From Mycolicibacterium monacense (lineage in GTDB: Bacteria > Actinomycetota > Actinomycetes > Mycobacteriales > Mycobacteriaceae), in the NCBI RefSeq assembly GCF_010731575.1, contig NZ_AP022617.1, forward strand, positions 744,001 through 808,000: a DNA stretch of 64,000 nt, given 5' to 3'. Position 1 is the first letter of the stretch. Every line of letters starts with the position of its first letter. This document shows, in pieces, positions 1-16,322 of this stretch. A program made the position numbers and the translations under genes. The notes beneath the pieces were generated by a model. That model was not told the origin of the DNA. It made no database searches and was given only the letters and a program-made list of their open reading frames with translations.

Positions 1-1
1 G

Positions 2-1378
<1,377 letters not shown>

Positions 1379-1392
1379 GGCGCTCATAACCC

Positions 1393-2322
1393 ATGGCTGC
1401 CACACTGCGCGAACTGCGCGGCCGCATCCGCTCCGCCGGGTCGATCAAGAAGATCACCAAGGCCCAGGAGATGATCGCGACCTCGCGTATCGCCAAGGCG
1501 CAGGCCCGAGTCGAGGCGGCTCGGCCCTACGACCGCGAGATCACCAACATGCTGACCGAACTCGCCACCGCCAGCGCCCTGGACCATCCGCTGCTCGTGC
1601 AGCGCGAGAATCCGCGGCGCGCCGGGGTGCTGGTCGTGTCCTCGGACCGCGGGTTGGCCGGTGCGTACAACGCCAACGTGTTCCGCCGGTCCGAAGAGCT
1701 GTTCTCGCTCCTGCGCGAAGAGGGCAAGGAGCCCGTCCTGTATGTGGTCGGCCGAAAGGCACTGTCCTACTACAGCTTCCGTAACTGGGACGTGACCGAG
1801 TCGTGGAGCGGCTTCTCCGAGCGGCCCGAGTACGAGCACGCTCAGGAGATCGGCGAGACGTTGGTCAAGGCGTTCATGGCCGGCGTCGACGACGAGGGCG
1901 ATGACGCCGGGGCGGACGGGATACTCGGCCTCGACGAACTGCACATCGTCTTCACCGAGTTCCGGTCGATGCTGTCGCAGTCCGCGATCGCCCGCCGGAT
2001 CGCGCCGATGGTGGTGGAGTACAGCGAGGAAGACACGAACGAACCGCACACCCTGTTCTCCTTCGAACCGAGTGCCGAGACGCTGTTCGACGCCCTGCTC
2101 CCGCGGTACGTGTCGACACGCATCTTCGCCGCGATGCTCGAGGCGGCGGCGTCGGAGTCGGCTTCGCGCCGGCGCGCGATGAAGTCGGCGTCTGACAACG
2201 CCGACGACCTGATCAAGGACCTGACGCTGATGGCCAACCGCGAGCGGCAGTCCCAGATCACCCAGGAAATCAGCGAGATCGTCGGTGGCGCGAACGCGCT
2301 CGCGGACGCCGCCAAGAAGTAA
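1393..2322 (+). CDS. atpG: ATP synthase F1 subunit gamma
   Basis: Central rotor shaft of the F1 sector, 309 aa, starting at ATG with the typical N-terminus [20 protein letters not shown]. The long N- and C-terminal helices that form the coiled-coil shaft are recognisable. Around residues 160-178 there is an acidic insertion ([11 protein letters not shown]) matching the extra loop known in mycobacterial gamma subunits, which has been linked to coupling and to low ATPase activity. It lies 14 bp after atpA and 43 bp before atpD, in the same operon. Confidence 0.97.
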   Translation: MAATLRELRGRIRSAGSIKKITKAQEMIATSRIAKAQARVEAARPYDREITNMLTELATASALDHPLLVQRENPRRAGVLVVSSDRGLAGAYNANVFRRSEELFSLLREEGKEPVLYVVGRKALSYYSFRNWDVTESWSGFSERPEYEHAQEIGETLVKAFMAGVDDEGDDAGADGILGLDELHIVFTEFRSMLSQSAIARRIAPMVVEYSEEDTNEPHTLFSFEPSAETLFDALLPRYVSTRIFAAMLEAAASESASRRRAMKSASDNADDLIKDLTLMANRERQSQITQEISEIVGGANALADAAKK

Positions 2323-2344
2323 CCGGCCTGAAGCCCAGCGATAG

Positions 2345-3919
<1,575 letters not shown>

Positions 3920-3921
3920 CG

Positions 3922-4287
3922 ATGGCCGACCTTGACGTAGACATCGTCGCCGTCGAGCGGGAGATCTGGTCGGGTAAGGCGACATTCGTCTTCACCCGCA
4001 CCACCTCCGGTGAGATCGGCATCCTGCCGCGGCACATCCCGCTGGTGGCTCAGCTCGTCGACGATGCGATGGTGCGCGTCGAACGCGAGGGTGAGGAAGA
4101 CCTGCGGGTCGCGGTCGGCGGCGGCTTCATGTCCGTGACCGAGTCCGGCGTGATCATCCTCGCCGAGACCGCCGAGCTGGAATCGGAGATCAACGCCGAC
4201 GAGGCGCGTCGCGACTCCGAGTCCGACGACCCGGCGACGGCCGCCCGGGGCCGCGCGCGACTGCGCGCGCTGGGCCAGATCGACTAG
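3922..4287 (+). CDS. atpC: ATP synthase F1 subunit epsilon
   Basis: Epsilon subunit, 121 aa, of the F1 central stalk. The N-terminal beta-sandwich is typical ([20 protein letters not shown], then [16 protein letters not shown]), and the C-terminal helical part is short, as in mycobacteria. The ATG lies 2 bp after the atpD stop, and this is the last gene of the atp operon. The DUF2550 gene begins 8 bp downstream and may be co-transcribed. Confidence 0.97.
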   Translation: MADLDVDIVAVEREIWSGKATFVFTRTTSGEIGILPRHIPLVAQLVDDAMVRVEREGEEDLRVAVGGGFMSVTESGVIILAETAELESEINADEARRDSESDDPATAARGRARLRALGQID

Positions 4288-4295
4288 CGGTACCG

Positions 4296-4742
4296 ATGAG
4301 CGCGCCCATGTGGAGCATGGTCGCGCTCATCGGCGTGCTGCTGCTTGTCGTCATCGCGCTGACCTACCGCCTGTGGAAGCTGCGCCAGGTCGGCGGTACT
4401 GCGGCGATCCTGCGTGACGTGCCCGCAGTCGGCGGTCACGGTTGGCGGCACGGGGTCGTGCGGTACCGCGGCGGCGAAGCCAGCTTCTACCGGCTGTCCA
4501 GCCTGCGCTGGTGGCCCGATCGCCGGCTTAGCCGGCGGGGTCTGGAGATCGTGTCCCGGCGCAGTCCGCGCGGCGACGAATTCGACATCATGACCCACGA
4601 GATCGTCGTGCTCGAACTGCGCGACACCAGCCCCGAGCGTCGGCGCGGTTACGAGATCGCGCTCGATCGGGGAGCGCTCACCGCATTCCTGTCGTGGCTC
4701 GAATCGCGGCCGTCGCCGCGCGCCCGGCGCCGCAGTTACTGA
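4296..4742 (+). CDS. DUF2550 family membrane protein (Rv1312-like)
   Basis: Small protein of 148 aa with one N-terminal membrane segment (about residues 8-25, MVALIGVLLLVVIALTYRLW) and a basic, arginine-rich cytosolic part. It matches the conserved actinobacterial DUF2550 protein found directly after atpC (Rv1312 in M. tuberculosis). No function is established. It starts 8 bp after atpC, and its end overlaps the convergent adenosyltransferase gene by 7 bp. Family assignment rests on sequence features and on the conserved position. Confidence 0.85.
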   Translation: MSAPMWSMVALIGVLLLVVIALTYRLWKLRQVGGTAAILRDVPAVGGHGWRHGVVRYRGGEASFYRLSSLRWWPDRRLSRRGLEIVSRRSPRGDEFDIMTHEIVVLELRDTSPERRRGYEIALDRGALTAFLSWLESRPSPRARRRSY

Positions 4743-5308
4743 TCGGTGCCGGGTTTCCAGAGCACGTCGCCGTCGGGATTGGCCGCGCGCGACAGGATGA
4801 ACAGCAGATCCGACAGCCGGTTGAGGTATTTCGCGGGCAGGACGCTGATGGTGTCGCCGTGCGCGTCCACCGCCTCCCACGCCGACCGCTCGGCACGCCG
4901 CGCCACCGTGCGCGCGACGTGCAACTGCGCCGACAACGGTGTCCCGCCCGGCAGGACGAACGAGGTCAGCGCGGGTAGCGGCTCGTTGAACTCGTCGCAC
5001 CAGGACTCGAGCCGGTCGATGTAGGGCTGCGTGATCCGCAGCGGCGGGTACTCGGGGTTCTCCGCGACCGGGGTGGACAGGTCCGCGCCCGCGTCGAAGA
5101 GGTCGTTCTGGACCTGGCGCAGCACGGCCGCGATTCGCGCGGGCGGATCGCCGAGCGCGATCGCGACGCCGATCGCGGCGTTCGTCTCGTCACAGTCGGC
5201 GTAGGCGATCAGGCGAGGGTCGTTCTTGCTCACGCGGCTGAAGTCGCTGAGTCCCGTGGTCCCGTCGTCACCGGTGCGGGTGTAGATGCGGGTCAGGTGC
5301 ACTGCCAT
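4736..5308 (-). CDS. pduO: Cob(I)alamin adenosyltransferase, PduO type
   Basis: ATP:cob(I)alamin adenosyltransferase, 190 aa, which makes coenzyme B12 from cob(I)alamin and ATP. The N-terminal motif [14 protein letters not shown] is the PduO-type ATP-binding signature. The internal DETNAAIG and the C-terminal [14 protein letters not shown] are also family hallmarks. This corresponds to Rv1314c, at the same position between the Rv1312-like gene and murA. It would supply cofactor for B12-dependent mutases, such as the one encoded near the right end of the window (inference; not genetically linked). Start is ATG; a TACGGT hexamer 7 nt upstream suggests a leaderless message. Confidence 0.95.
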   Translation of the reverse strand: MAVHLTRIYTRTGDDGTTGLSDFSRVSKNDPRLIAYADCDETNAAIGVAIALGDPPARIAAVLRQVQNDLFDAGADLSTPVAENPEYPPLRITQPYIDRLESWCDEFNEPLPALTSFVLPGGTPLSAQLHVARTVARRAERSAWEAVDAHGDTISVLPAKYLNRLSDLLFILSRAANPDGDVLWKPGTDQ

Positions 5309-5371
5309 GGGTCAAACCGTACTAGGCGCCCGGCAGGTGACCTTTTCGGAAGGCACGGGGACTTTCGGAAA

Positions 5372-5400
5372 CTGACACGGCCGGAGCCGCTGTTTACACT
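5372..5400 (+). promoter_or_regulatory. Predicted murA promoter, leaderless
   Basis: CTGACA (5372-5377), 17-nt spacer, TACACT (5395-5400). The -10 ends 7 nt before the GTG at 5408, so transcription should begin at or next to the start codon. The match to the mycobacterial SigA consensus is good. Predicted from sequence only. Confidence 0.65.
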
Positions 5401-5407
5401 GACCGGC

Positions 5408-6661
5408 GTGAGCGAGCGATTCGTGGTGACCGGCGGCAACCGGTTATCGGGCGAAGTCGCGGTGGGCGGAGCGAAGAACAGCGTGCTGAAACTGATGGCC
5501 GCATCGCTGTTGGCCGAGGGGACGAGCACGATCACGAACTGCCCCGACATCCTCGACGTCCCGCTGATGGCCGAGGTGCTCAGGGGCCTGGGTGCCACGG
5601 TGGAGCTCGACGGTGACGTCGTGCGCATCACCTCCCCGGACGAACCGAAGTACGACGCCGACTTCGCCGCGGTGCGCCAGTTCCGGGCGTCGGTCTGCGT
5701 GCTCGGCCCGTTGGTCGGGCGGTGCAAGCGGGCCCGGGTGGCGTTGCCCGGCGGCGATGCGATCGGATCGCGCCCGCTGGACATGCACCAGGCCGGTCTG
5801 CGCCAGCTCGGTGCGCGCTGCAACATCGAGCACGGCTGCGTGGTCGCCGAGGCCGACGAACTGCACGGCGCGGAGATCCAGCTGGAGTTCCCGTCGGTCG
5901 GGGCGACCGAGAACATCCTGATGGCCGCGGTGCTGGCCAAAGGGGTGACGACGATCCACAACGCCGCCAGGGAACCGGACGTCGTCGACCTGTGCGCGAT
6001 GCTCAACCAGATGGGCGCCCAGGTCGTGGGCGCCGGATCGTCGACGTTGACGATCACCGGCGTGGACCGGCTCTATCCGACCGAACACCGGGTGATCGGG
6101 GACCGGATCGTCGCCGCGACGTGGGGGATTGCCGCGGCGATGACCCAAGGGGACATCTCGGTGACCGGCGTCGACCCACAGCATTTGCAGTTGGTCCTGC
6201 ACAAACTGCACGACGCGGGGGCGACCGTCACCCAGGACGACAACGGGTTCCGGGTCGTGCAGTACGAACGGCCGAAGGCGGTCAACGTCGCGACCCTGCC
6301 GTTCCCCGGATTCCCGACCGATCTGCAACCGATGGCCATCGGGCTCGCGTCGATCGCCGACGGCACGTCGATGATCACGGAGAACGTCTTCGAGGCCAGA
6401 TTCCGCTTCGTCGAGGAGATGATCCGGCTCGGCGCGGATGCCCGCACGGACGGACACCATGCGGTGGTGCGCGGAATCCCGCAGTTGTCGAGTGCCCCGG
6501 TGTGGTCATCGGACATACGGGCCGGCGCCGGCCTGGTGCTCGCTGGTCTGGTCGCCGACGGCGACACCGAGGTGCACGACGTGTTCCACATCGACCGCGG
6601 CTACCCGCTCTTCGTGGAGAACCTGAAGAGTCTGGGCGCCGAGATCGAGCGCGTGGTGTAG
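5408..6661 (+). CDS. murA: UDP-N-acetylglucosamine 1-carboxyvinyltransferase
   Basis: First committed enzyme of peptidoglycan synthesis; adds enolpyruvate from PEP to UDP-GlcNAc in the cytoplasm. 417 aa from GTG 5408, chosen because the family N-terminus ([20 protein letters not shown]) begins there and a leaderless promoter fits. The frame is open further upstream, but that extension is not family-like. In the catalytic loop, the position where E. coli has Cys115 (the fosfomycin target) is Asp ([15 protein letters not shown]), as known in mycobacteria and consistent with intrinsic fosfomycin resistance. It immediately precedes the rRNA operon, a conserved mycobacterial arrangement. Confidence 0.97.
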   Translation: MSERFVVTGGNRLSGEVAVGGAKNSVLKLMAASLLAEGTSTITNCPDILDVPLMAEVLRGLGATVELDGDVVRITSPDEPKYDADFAAVRQFRASVCVLGPLVGRCKRARVALPGGDAIGSRPLDMHQAGLRQLGARCNIEHGCVVAEADELHGAEIQLEFPSVGATENILMAAVLAKGVTTIHNAAREPDVVDLCAMLNQMGAQVVGAGSSTLTITGVDRLYPTEHRVIGDRIVAATWGIAAAMTQGDISVTGVDPQHLQLVLHKLHDAGATVTQDDNGFRVVQYERPKAVNVATLPFPGFPTDLQPMAIGLASIADGTSMITENVFEARFRFVEEMIRLGADARTDGHHAVVRGIPQLSSAPVWSSDIRAGAGLVLAGLVADGDTEVHDVFHIDRGYPLFVENLKSLGAEIERVV

Positions 6662-6718
6662 TCGCCGACGGTCTGACGCCGCGGAAATCGCGGTTGTCAC
6701 GCCTCTGACCAGGCGATT

Positions 6719-6747
6719 TTGGCTTCGGCGCAACCTGTGCGTAAGCT
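6719..6747 (+). promoter_or_regulatory. Predicted upstream rrn promoter
   Basis: TTGGCT (6719-6724), 17-nt spacer, TAAGCT (6742-6747), in the murA-16S intergenic region. The spacing is ideal for SigA. It is the first of two tandem candidates; rrn operons of fast growers commonly use several promoters after murA. Confidence 0.6.
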
Positions 6748-6795
6748 AACGGACATACCGAAGGCCCCCGGCCGAAAGGCCCGGGAGGAACCTGG

Positions 6796-6824
6796 TTGAC
6801 TTCCTCGAAACAATGCAGTACAGT
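6796..6824 (+). promoter_or_regulatory. Predicted main rrn promoter
   Basis: TTGACT (6796-6801), 17-nt spacer, TACAGT (6819-6824), predicting a start near 6831. It lies just upstream of the conserved leader segment and resembles the leader-proximal promoter described for mycobacterial rrn operons. Confidence 0.75.
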
Positions 6825-6831
6825 ATCGGGG

Positions 6832-7007
6832 TTGCCTGCTCAGCGGGTGTGTTGTTTGAGAACTCAATAGTGTGTTTGGTGGTTTTTGTTTGTTGTTTTT
6901 GTTTTGGCCGCGCCTCTTTTTCCCGTTTAGGGGTGTGGTTGTTTTTGGATGCCAGTTTTTGGTGTCTTGTTGTTTGATCAGATTTTTCTGAATGGCCTTT
7001 TTGGGTT
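6832..7007 (+). promoter_or_regulatory. rrn leader with antitermination and processing sequences
   Basis: Transcribed leader ahead of 16S. It contains the conserved mycobacterial block TGTTTGAGAACTCAATAGTG at about 6853-6872, which covers the boxA-type antitermination and RNase III processing region. A very T-rich, low-GC tract follows (about 6880-7010). With the promoters, this accounts for the 346-bp gap between murA and 16S; no coding signal is seen here. Confidence 0.7.
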
Positions 7008-12077
<5,070 letters not shown>

Positions 12078-12213
12078 ACACCCACAAAAGGTGTGCACAC
12101 AAACGCCTCGCAACCACGCATCCACACCAGAATCGGACACGATTCACACCCCACCACCAAAAACACTTCCCCCACACCACCTGTGGGGGCACTCAGAAAC
12201 GAGTGAAAATAAA

Positions 12214-12330
12214 GTTACGGCGGTCCATAGCGGCAGGGAAACGCCCGGTCCCATCCCGAACCCGGAAGCTAAGCCTGCCAGCGCCGATGATACTACCCAC
12301 CACGGGTGGAAAAGTAGGACACCGCCGAAC
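12214..12330 (+). rRNA. rrf: 5S ribosomal RNA
   Basis: 5S rRNA of about 117 nt starting GTTACGGCGGTCCATAGCGG and ending ACACCGCCGAAC. The two ends pair, and the conserved CCCGAACCCGGAAGCTAAG region is present. It lies 136 bp after 23S and just before a strong terminator. Confidence 0.95.
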
Positions 12331-12340
12331 ACCCTTTACA

Positions 12341-12382
12341 CCTCGGCCCTCCGACCACAATCGGAGGGCCGAGGTCTTTTTT
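12341..12382 (+). terminator. Intrinsic terminator of the rRNA operon
   Basis: Perfect 14-bp stem (CCTCGGCCCTCCGA at 12341-12354 with TCGGAGGGCCGAGG at 12361-12374), a 6-nt loop, then TCTTTTTT. A classical rho-independent terminator. Confidence 0.93.
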
Positions 12383-12418
12383 GTTTGACGGCCTTTTTAT
12401 TCAACGGCCCAGTCGGAA

Positions 12419-12919
12419 TCAATCGAATAGTGTCGGAACCGCGGAATGGAATTGCCTTTCCATTCCGAGGAGCATCCGCTTCCGTTCGATTCCGCCGCCA
12501 TATCCGGTGAGGCTGCCATTCGCGCCGATCACCCGATGGCAGGGCACGATGATGCCGATCGGATTGTGGCCATTCGCCAGTCCGACTGCCCGAAATGCGC
12601 CCGGTGCACCGATCTGTCGTGCGATGTCGCCGTACGACCGCGTCTCCCCGTACGGAATGGTCAGCAGCGCTTCCCAGACGCGACGCTGAAACGCCGTTCC
12701 GGCCAGGTCGAGCTCGAGTTCGAACGTCGTGAGTTCGCCGGCGAAGTAGGCGCCGAGTTGCGCCACGACGTCACCGAATGTGGTCGGATCGGGCTCCCAA
12801 CCCTGGCGGCTCGGTTCGTAGGTCTGATCCACCATGCGCAGATGCCTGAGCCGGTCGTCGCGGCCGGCGAGGGTCAACAGACCGACCGGGCTGTCGACGG
12901 TACGGAATCGAATCGTCAC
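12419..12919 (-). CDS. ogt: Methylated-DNA-protein cysteine methyltransferase
   Basis: Suicidal O6-alkylguanine repair protein, 166 aa. The active-site motif IVPCHRVIGANGSLTGYGGG contains the acceptor Cys. The upstream AFRAVGLANGHNPIGI segment is the DNA-binding helix and Arg/Asn hinge region. The GTG start at 12919 overlaps the stop of the ada-alkA gene by 4 bp (GTGA), so the two are translationally coupled. The next gene beyond its 3' end is the convergent rRNA operon. Matches Rv1316c in order and family. Confidence 0.95.
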   Translation of the reverse strand: MTIRFRTVDSPVGLLTLAGRDDRLRHLRMVDQTYEPSRQGWEPDPTTFGDVVAQLGAYFAGELTTFELELDLAGTAFQRRVWEALLTIPYGETRSYGDIARQIGAPGAFRAVGLANGHNPIGIIVPCHRVIGANGSLTGYGGGIERKRMLLGMERQFHSAVPTLFD

Positions 12920-14406
12920 TGTCGGATCTCCTTCGGGGGCCAGTCGTTGACCGGATGATCGAGCGCCGTCCACAGGTGCTGCGTCGCGTAGGCCCGCCAC
13001 GGACGCCACCGGGCGCCGTGCGCTGCAAGGGCCCGGGCATCCTCGGCCAGGCCGAGGTGGCGAGCGGCGGTGAGCACGCCCAGATCGGTGACGGGGAAGG
13101 CGTCGGGATCGCCGAGTCCGCGCATCGCGATCACCTCCGCAGTCCATGTGCCGATGCCGGGCAGTACGGTGAGTTGTGCCCGTGCCTCGTTCCAGTCACA
13201 TCCGGGATCGAGTCGCACGTCGCCCGACGCCAGTGCCGCGATGAGCGAGCGCACGGTGGACTGCCGGCTGCGCGGTACGGCCAGATGGGGCGCAGCGATG
13301 TCGGCGAGTTCCTCCACGGTGGGAAACACGCGGGTCAGGCCACCGTGTGGATCGCTGATCGGGCGACCGTAGTGGGTGACGAGCCGCGCGGCGTGCGTGC
13401 GGGCGGCCTTCAGGGAGACCTGTTGGCCCAGAACCACCCGCACGGCCAGTTCCGCCTCGTCGACAGTGCGCGGGATGCGCTGCCCGGGCGCCTTCGTCAC
13501 CAACGCGGTGAGGTCCGGGTCGGCGCCGAGTACGTCGACGACGGCCTCCGGGTCGGCGTCGAGGTCCAGCAGGCGCCGGCACCGCGCGATGGCGCTGGAC
13601 AGGTCCCGAAGGTCCTCGAGGTGCAGCACGCAGTCGACGTGACCGTCGCGGGGGGTGAGGCCGACGATGCCGTGGCCCCGCGAAAGCCGCAGCGTGCGGC
13701 GGAAGGCCCCGTCACGGAACTCCTCGACACCCGGTACGGCGCTGGCCGCCAGGTGCCCGAACACCCCTTCGTAGGCGAACGGCCTACGCACCGGCAGGCG
13801 CAGTGCCAGCGACCCCGCGCCGGCGGTGGCCGCCCCGAAGCGGCGTCGCGCCCGCTCCCGCATCGCGGTCGGGGTGCACGCGGAGGTGGCGCGCACCGTG
13901 TCGTTGAACTGCCGGATGCTCGAGAACCCCGCGGCGAACGCCACATCGGAGAACGGCAGGTCGGTGGTCTCGATCAGCACGCGTGCGGTCTGTGCCCGCT
14001 GCGCACGGGCCAACGCCAGCGGATTCGCCCCCACCTCGGCCTGCAGGATGCGCTGCAACTGCCGCGTGGTGTAGCCGAGCCGGCCGGCCAGACCCGTGAC
14101 ACCGTCCCGGTCGACCGTGCCGTCGGCGATCAGGCGCATCGCCCTGGCGGCCACGTCGCCGCGGACGTTCCACTCGGGAGAACCGGGCGACGCGTCGGGC
14201 CTGCACCGCTTACAGGCGCGGAATCCCGCCGCCAGAGCGGCCGCGGCGGTCGGATAGAAGCGCACGTTGCGGGCGAACGGCGGCCGGACGGGACAGCTTG
14301 GGCGGCAGTAGATCCGCGTCGTCAGCACCGCCGTGACGAACCAACCATCGAACCGCGCGTCCTTGGACTGCACGGCCCGGTAGCAGCGGTCGAAATCGTC
14401 GTACAT
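12916..14406 (-). CDS. alkA: Ada regulatory/metal domain fused to AlkA DNA glycosylase
   Basis: 496-aa fusion for alkylation damage. Residues 1-80 form the Ada zinc domain that accepts methyl groups from phosphotriesters (YCRPSCPVRPPF and CKRCRPD supply the Cys ligands). Residues about 85-190 are an AraC-type helix-turn-helix pair. Residues about 200-490 are AlkA 3-methyladenine glycosylase with the helix-hairpin-helix LPGIGTWTAEVIAMRGL and its catalytic Asp in FPVTDLGV. Start at ATG 14406, giving the MYDDFDRCYRAVQSKDARFD N-terminus and the same length as Rv1317c; an upstream in-frame start is less likely. Overlaps ogt by 4 bp, forming an adaptive-response-like operon. Confidence 0.95.
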   Translation of the reverse strand: MYDDFDRCYRAVQSKDARFDGWFVTAVLTTRIYCRPSCPVRPPFARNVRFYPTAAAALAAGFRACKRCRPDASPGSPEWNVRGDVAARAMRLIADGTVDRDGVTGLAGRLGYTTRQLQRILQAEVGANPLALARAQRAQTARVLIETTDLPFSDVAFAAGFSSIRQFNDTVRATSACTPTAMRERARRRFGAATAGAGSLALRLPVRRPFAYEGVFGHLAASAVPGVEEFRDGAFRRTLRLSRGHGIVGLTPRDGHVDCVLHLEDLRDLSSAIARCRRLLDLDADPEAVVDVLGADPDLTALVTKAPGQRIPRTVDEAELAVRVVLGQQVSLKAARTHAARLVTHYGRPISDPHGGLTRVFPTVEELADIAAPHLAVPRSRQSTVRSLIAALASGDVRLDPGCDWNEARAQLTVLPGIGTWTAEVIAMRGLGDPDAFPVTDLGVLTAARHLGLAEDARALAAHGARWRPWRAYATQHLWTALDHPVNDWPPKEIRQ

Positions 14407-14491
14407 GCTGTCAGACTTACACGCCGCCACCGACACCACCGGCGGAAATCCGACATGGTCGTGCGCCATGCTGCCCGTGCGGCCGCATCCC

Positions 14492-14497
14492 TAGACT
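14492..14497 (+). promoter_or_regulatory. -10 hexamer for the acyl-AMP ligase gene
   Basis: TAGACT, 7 nt upstream of ATG 14505, predicting a leaderless transcript. No good -35 is visible. Confidence 0.5.
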
Positions 14498-14504
14498 CGA
14501 AACC

Positions 14505-16322
14505 ATGAGCGGCGGTACCGGGCAGATGGTTCACGAAGGTCTGCTGAAGATCGAGGACTGCCTCGACGCCGCGGGCAACATCGTGCTCCCGCCGGGCGTC
14601 ACGTTGATCTCGCTCATCGACCGCAACATCGCCGCTGTCGGCGACGCCGTGGCGTACCGCTACCTCGACCACACCGGCACCGACGAGGTGCGGGTCGCGG
14701 AGCTCACCTGGACCGAACTCGGCGTGCGGCTACGCGCGGTCGGTGCGCGGATACAGCAGCTCACCTCCCGCGGCGACCGCGTCGCGATCCTCGCGCCCCA
14801 GGGCCTGGACTGGGTCACCGGGTTCTTCGCCGCGATCAAGGCGGGCACCATCGCGGTGCCACTGTTCGCGCCCGAACTGCAGGGCCACGCCGAACGCCTC
14901 CGGACCGCGCTCGAGGACGCCCGCCCAACCGTCGTGCTGACCACCTCGGCGGCGGCCGGCGCCGTCGAAGGTTTCCTCGCCGACCTCGTGGGCGTCACGC
15001 GTCCGCACGTCGTGCTGATCGACGACATTCCCGACTCCGCGGGGGAGTCGTTCGTGACCACGCCGATCGACGTCGACGACGTCTCGCACCTGCAGTACAC
15101 CTCCGGCGCGACCCGGCCCCCGGCCGGCGTCGAGATCACCCACCGTGCCGTCGGCACGAACCTCCTGCAGATGATCCTGTCGATCGACCTGCTGGACCGA
15201 AACACCCACGGCGTCAGTTGGTTACCGCTGTTCCACGACATGGGGCTGTCGATGATCGGCTTCCCGGCCGTCTACGGCGGGCACTCCACGCTGATGTCGC
15301 CGACGGCGTTCCTGCGCCGGCCCCAGCGCTGGATCCGCGCGCTGTCGGAGGGGTCCCGGCAGGGCCGCGTCGTCACCGCCGCGCCGAACTTCGCCTTCGA
15401 GTGGACCGCCCAGCGGGGCTTGCCCGACGAAGGTGAGGACATCGATCTGGCCAACGTCGTCCTCATCATCGGATCCGAACCGGTGAGCATGGCGGCCATC
15501 GACACCTTCACCGCGGCCTTCGCCGAATACGGGCTGCCGCCGACGGCGGTCAAACCGTCCTACGGCATCGCCGAGGCGACGCTGTTCGTCGCGACGATCG
15601 CCCCGGACGCGGAACCGTCGGTGGCGCACTTCGACCGCGCACAACTGGCCGCAGGCCGGGCGGTCCGCGTGGCCGCCGACGCGCAGGACGCGGTGGCCCA
15701 GGTGTCGTGCGGTCAGATCGCCCGGAGCCAGTGGGCGGTGATCGTCGACCCCGACTCCGGTGAAGAAATGCCCGACGGATATGTCGGCGAGATCTGGTTG
15801 CACGGTGAGAACCTCGGCCGCGGATACTGGGGTCGACCCGACGAGACTCGCGAGACATTCTGCGCCGCACTGACATCGAGGGCGGGAGGTCATGCCGACG
15901 GCGTTCCCGACGACGGTCGCTGGCTGCGCACGGGCGACTTGGGCACCTATCTCGACGGCGAGCTCTATGTCACCGGCCGGCTGGCGGACCTCATCGTGAT
16001 CGACGGGCGCGGGCACTATCCGCAGGACATCGAGGCCACCACAGCGGACGCCTCCCCGCTGGTGCGCCGCGGCCACGCCACCGCGTTCACCGTCTCCGGC
16101 GAGCAGTTGGTGATCATCGCCGAGCGCGCATCGGGGACCCGCCGCGCCGACCCGGCGCCTGCCGTCGAGGCGATCCGCGCCGCGGTGCGGCAGCGCCACG
16201 GAGTCGAGGTCGCCGACGTGCGTTTCGTCCCCGCCGGCGCCATCCCGCGGACCACCAGCGGCAAGCTGGCCCGACGGGCCTGTCGCGCCGAATACGTCGA
16301 CGGAACGCTGCGCGCGAACTAG
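14505..16322 (+). CDS. Fatty acyl-AMP ligase (FAAL-type FadD)
   Basis: Activates a fatty acid as acyl-adenylate, usually for transfer to an acyl carrier domain of a polyketide synthase or NRPS. 605 aa, in the FAAL rather than CoA-ligase length range. The core adenylate motifs are present: YTSGATRPPAGVEITHRA, WLPLFHDMGL, SYGIAEATLFVA and the C-terminal TSGKLARR, whose Lys is catalytic. The FHDMGL and SYGIAEAT motifs are typical of FadD FAALs such as FadD24, FadD26 and FadD28. It stands alone between alkA and a cyclase gene, with no polyketide synthase or carrier protein in the window, so its partner is unknown. Convergent 4-bp overlap with the cyclase. Confidence 0.88.
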   Translation: MSGGTGQMVHEGLLKIEDCLDAAGNIVLPPGVTLISLIDRNIAAVGDAVAYRYLDHTGTDEVRVAELTWTELGVRLRAVGARIQQLTSRGDRVAILAPQGLDWVTGFFAAIKAGTIAVPLFAPELQGHAERLRTALEDARPTVVLTTSAAAGAVEGFLADLVGVTRPHVVLIDDIPDSAGESFVTTPIDVDDVSHLQYTSGATRPPAGVEITHRAVGTNLLQMILSIDLLDRNTHGVSWLPLFHDMGLSMIGFPAVYGGHSTLMSPTAFLRRPQRWIRALSEGSRQGRVVTAAPNFAFEWTAQRGLPDEGEDIDLANVVLIIGSEPVSMAAIDTFTAAFAEYGLPPTAVKPSYGIAEATLFVATIAPDAEPSVAHFDRAQLAAGRAVRVAADAQDAVAQVSCGQIARSQWAVIVDPDSGEEMPDGYVGEIWLHGENLGRGYWGRPDETRETFCAALTSRAGGHADGVPDDGRWLRTGDLGTYLDGELYVTGRLADLIVIDGRGHYPQDIEATTADASPLVRRGHATAFTVSGEQLVIIAERASGTRRADPAPAVEAIRAAVRQRHGVEVADVRFVPAGAIPRTTSGKLARRACRAEYVDGTLRAN

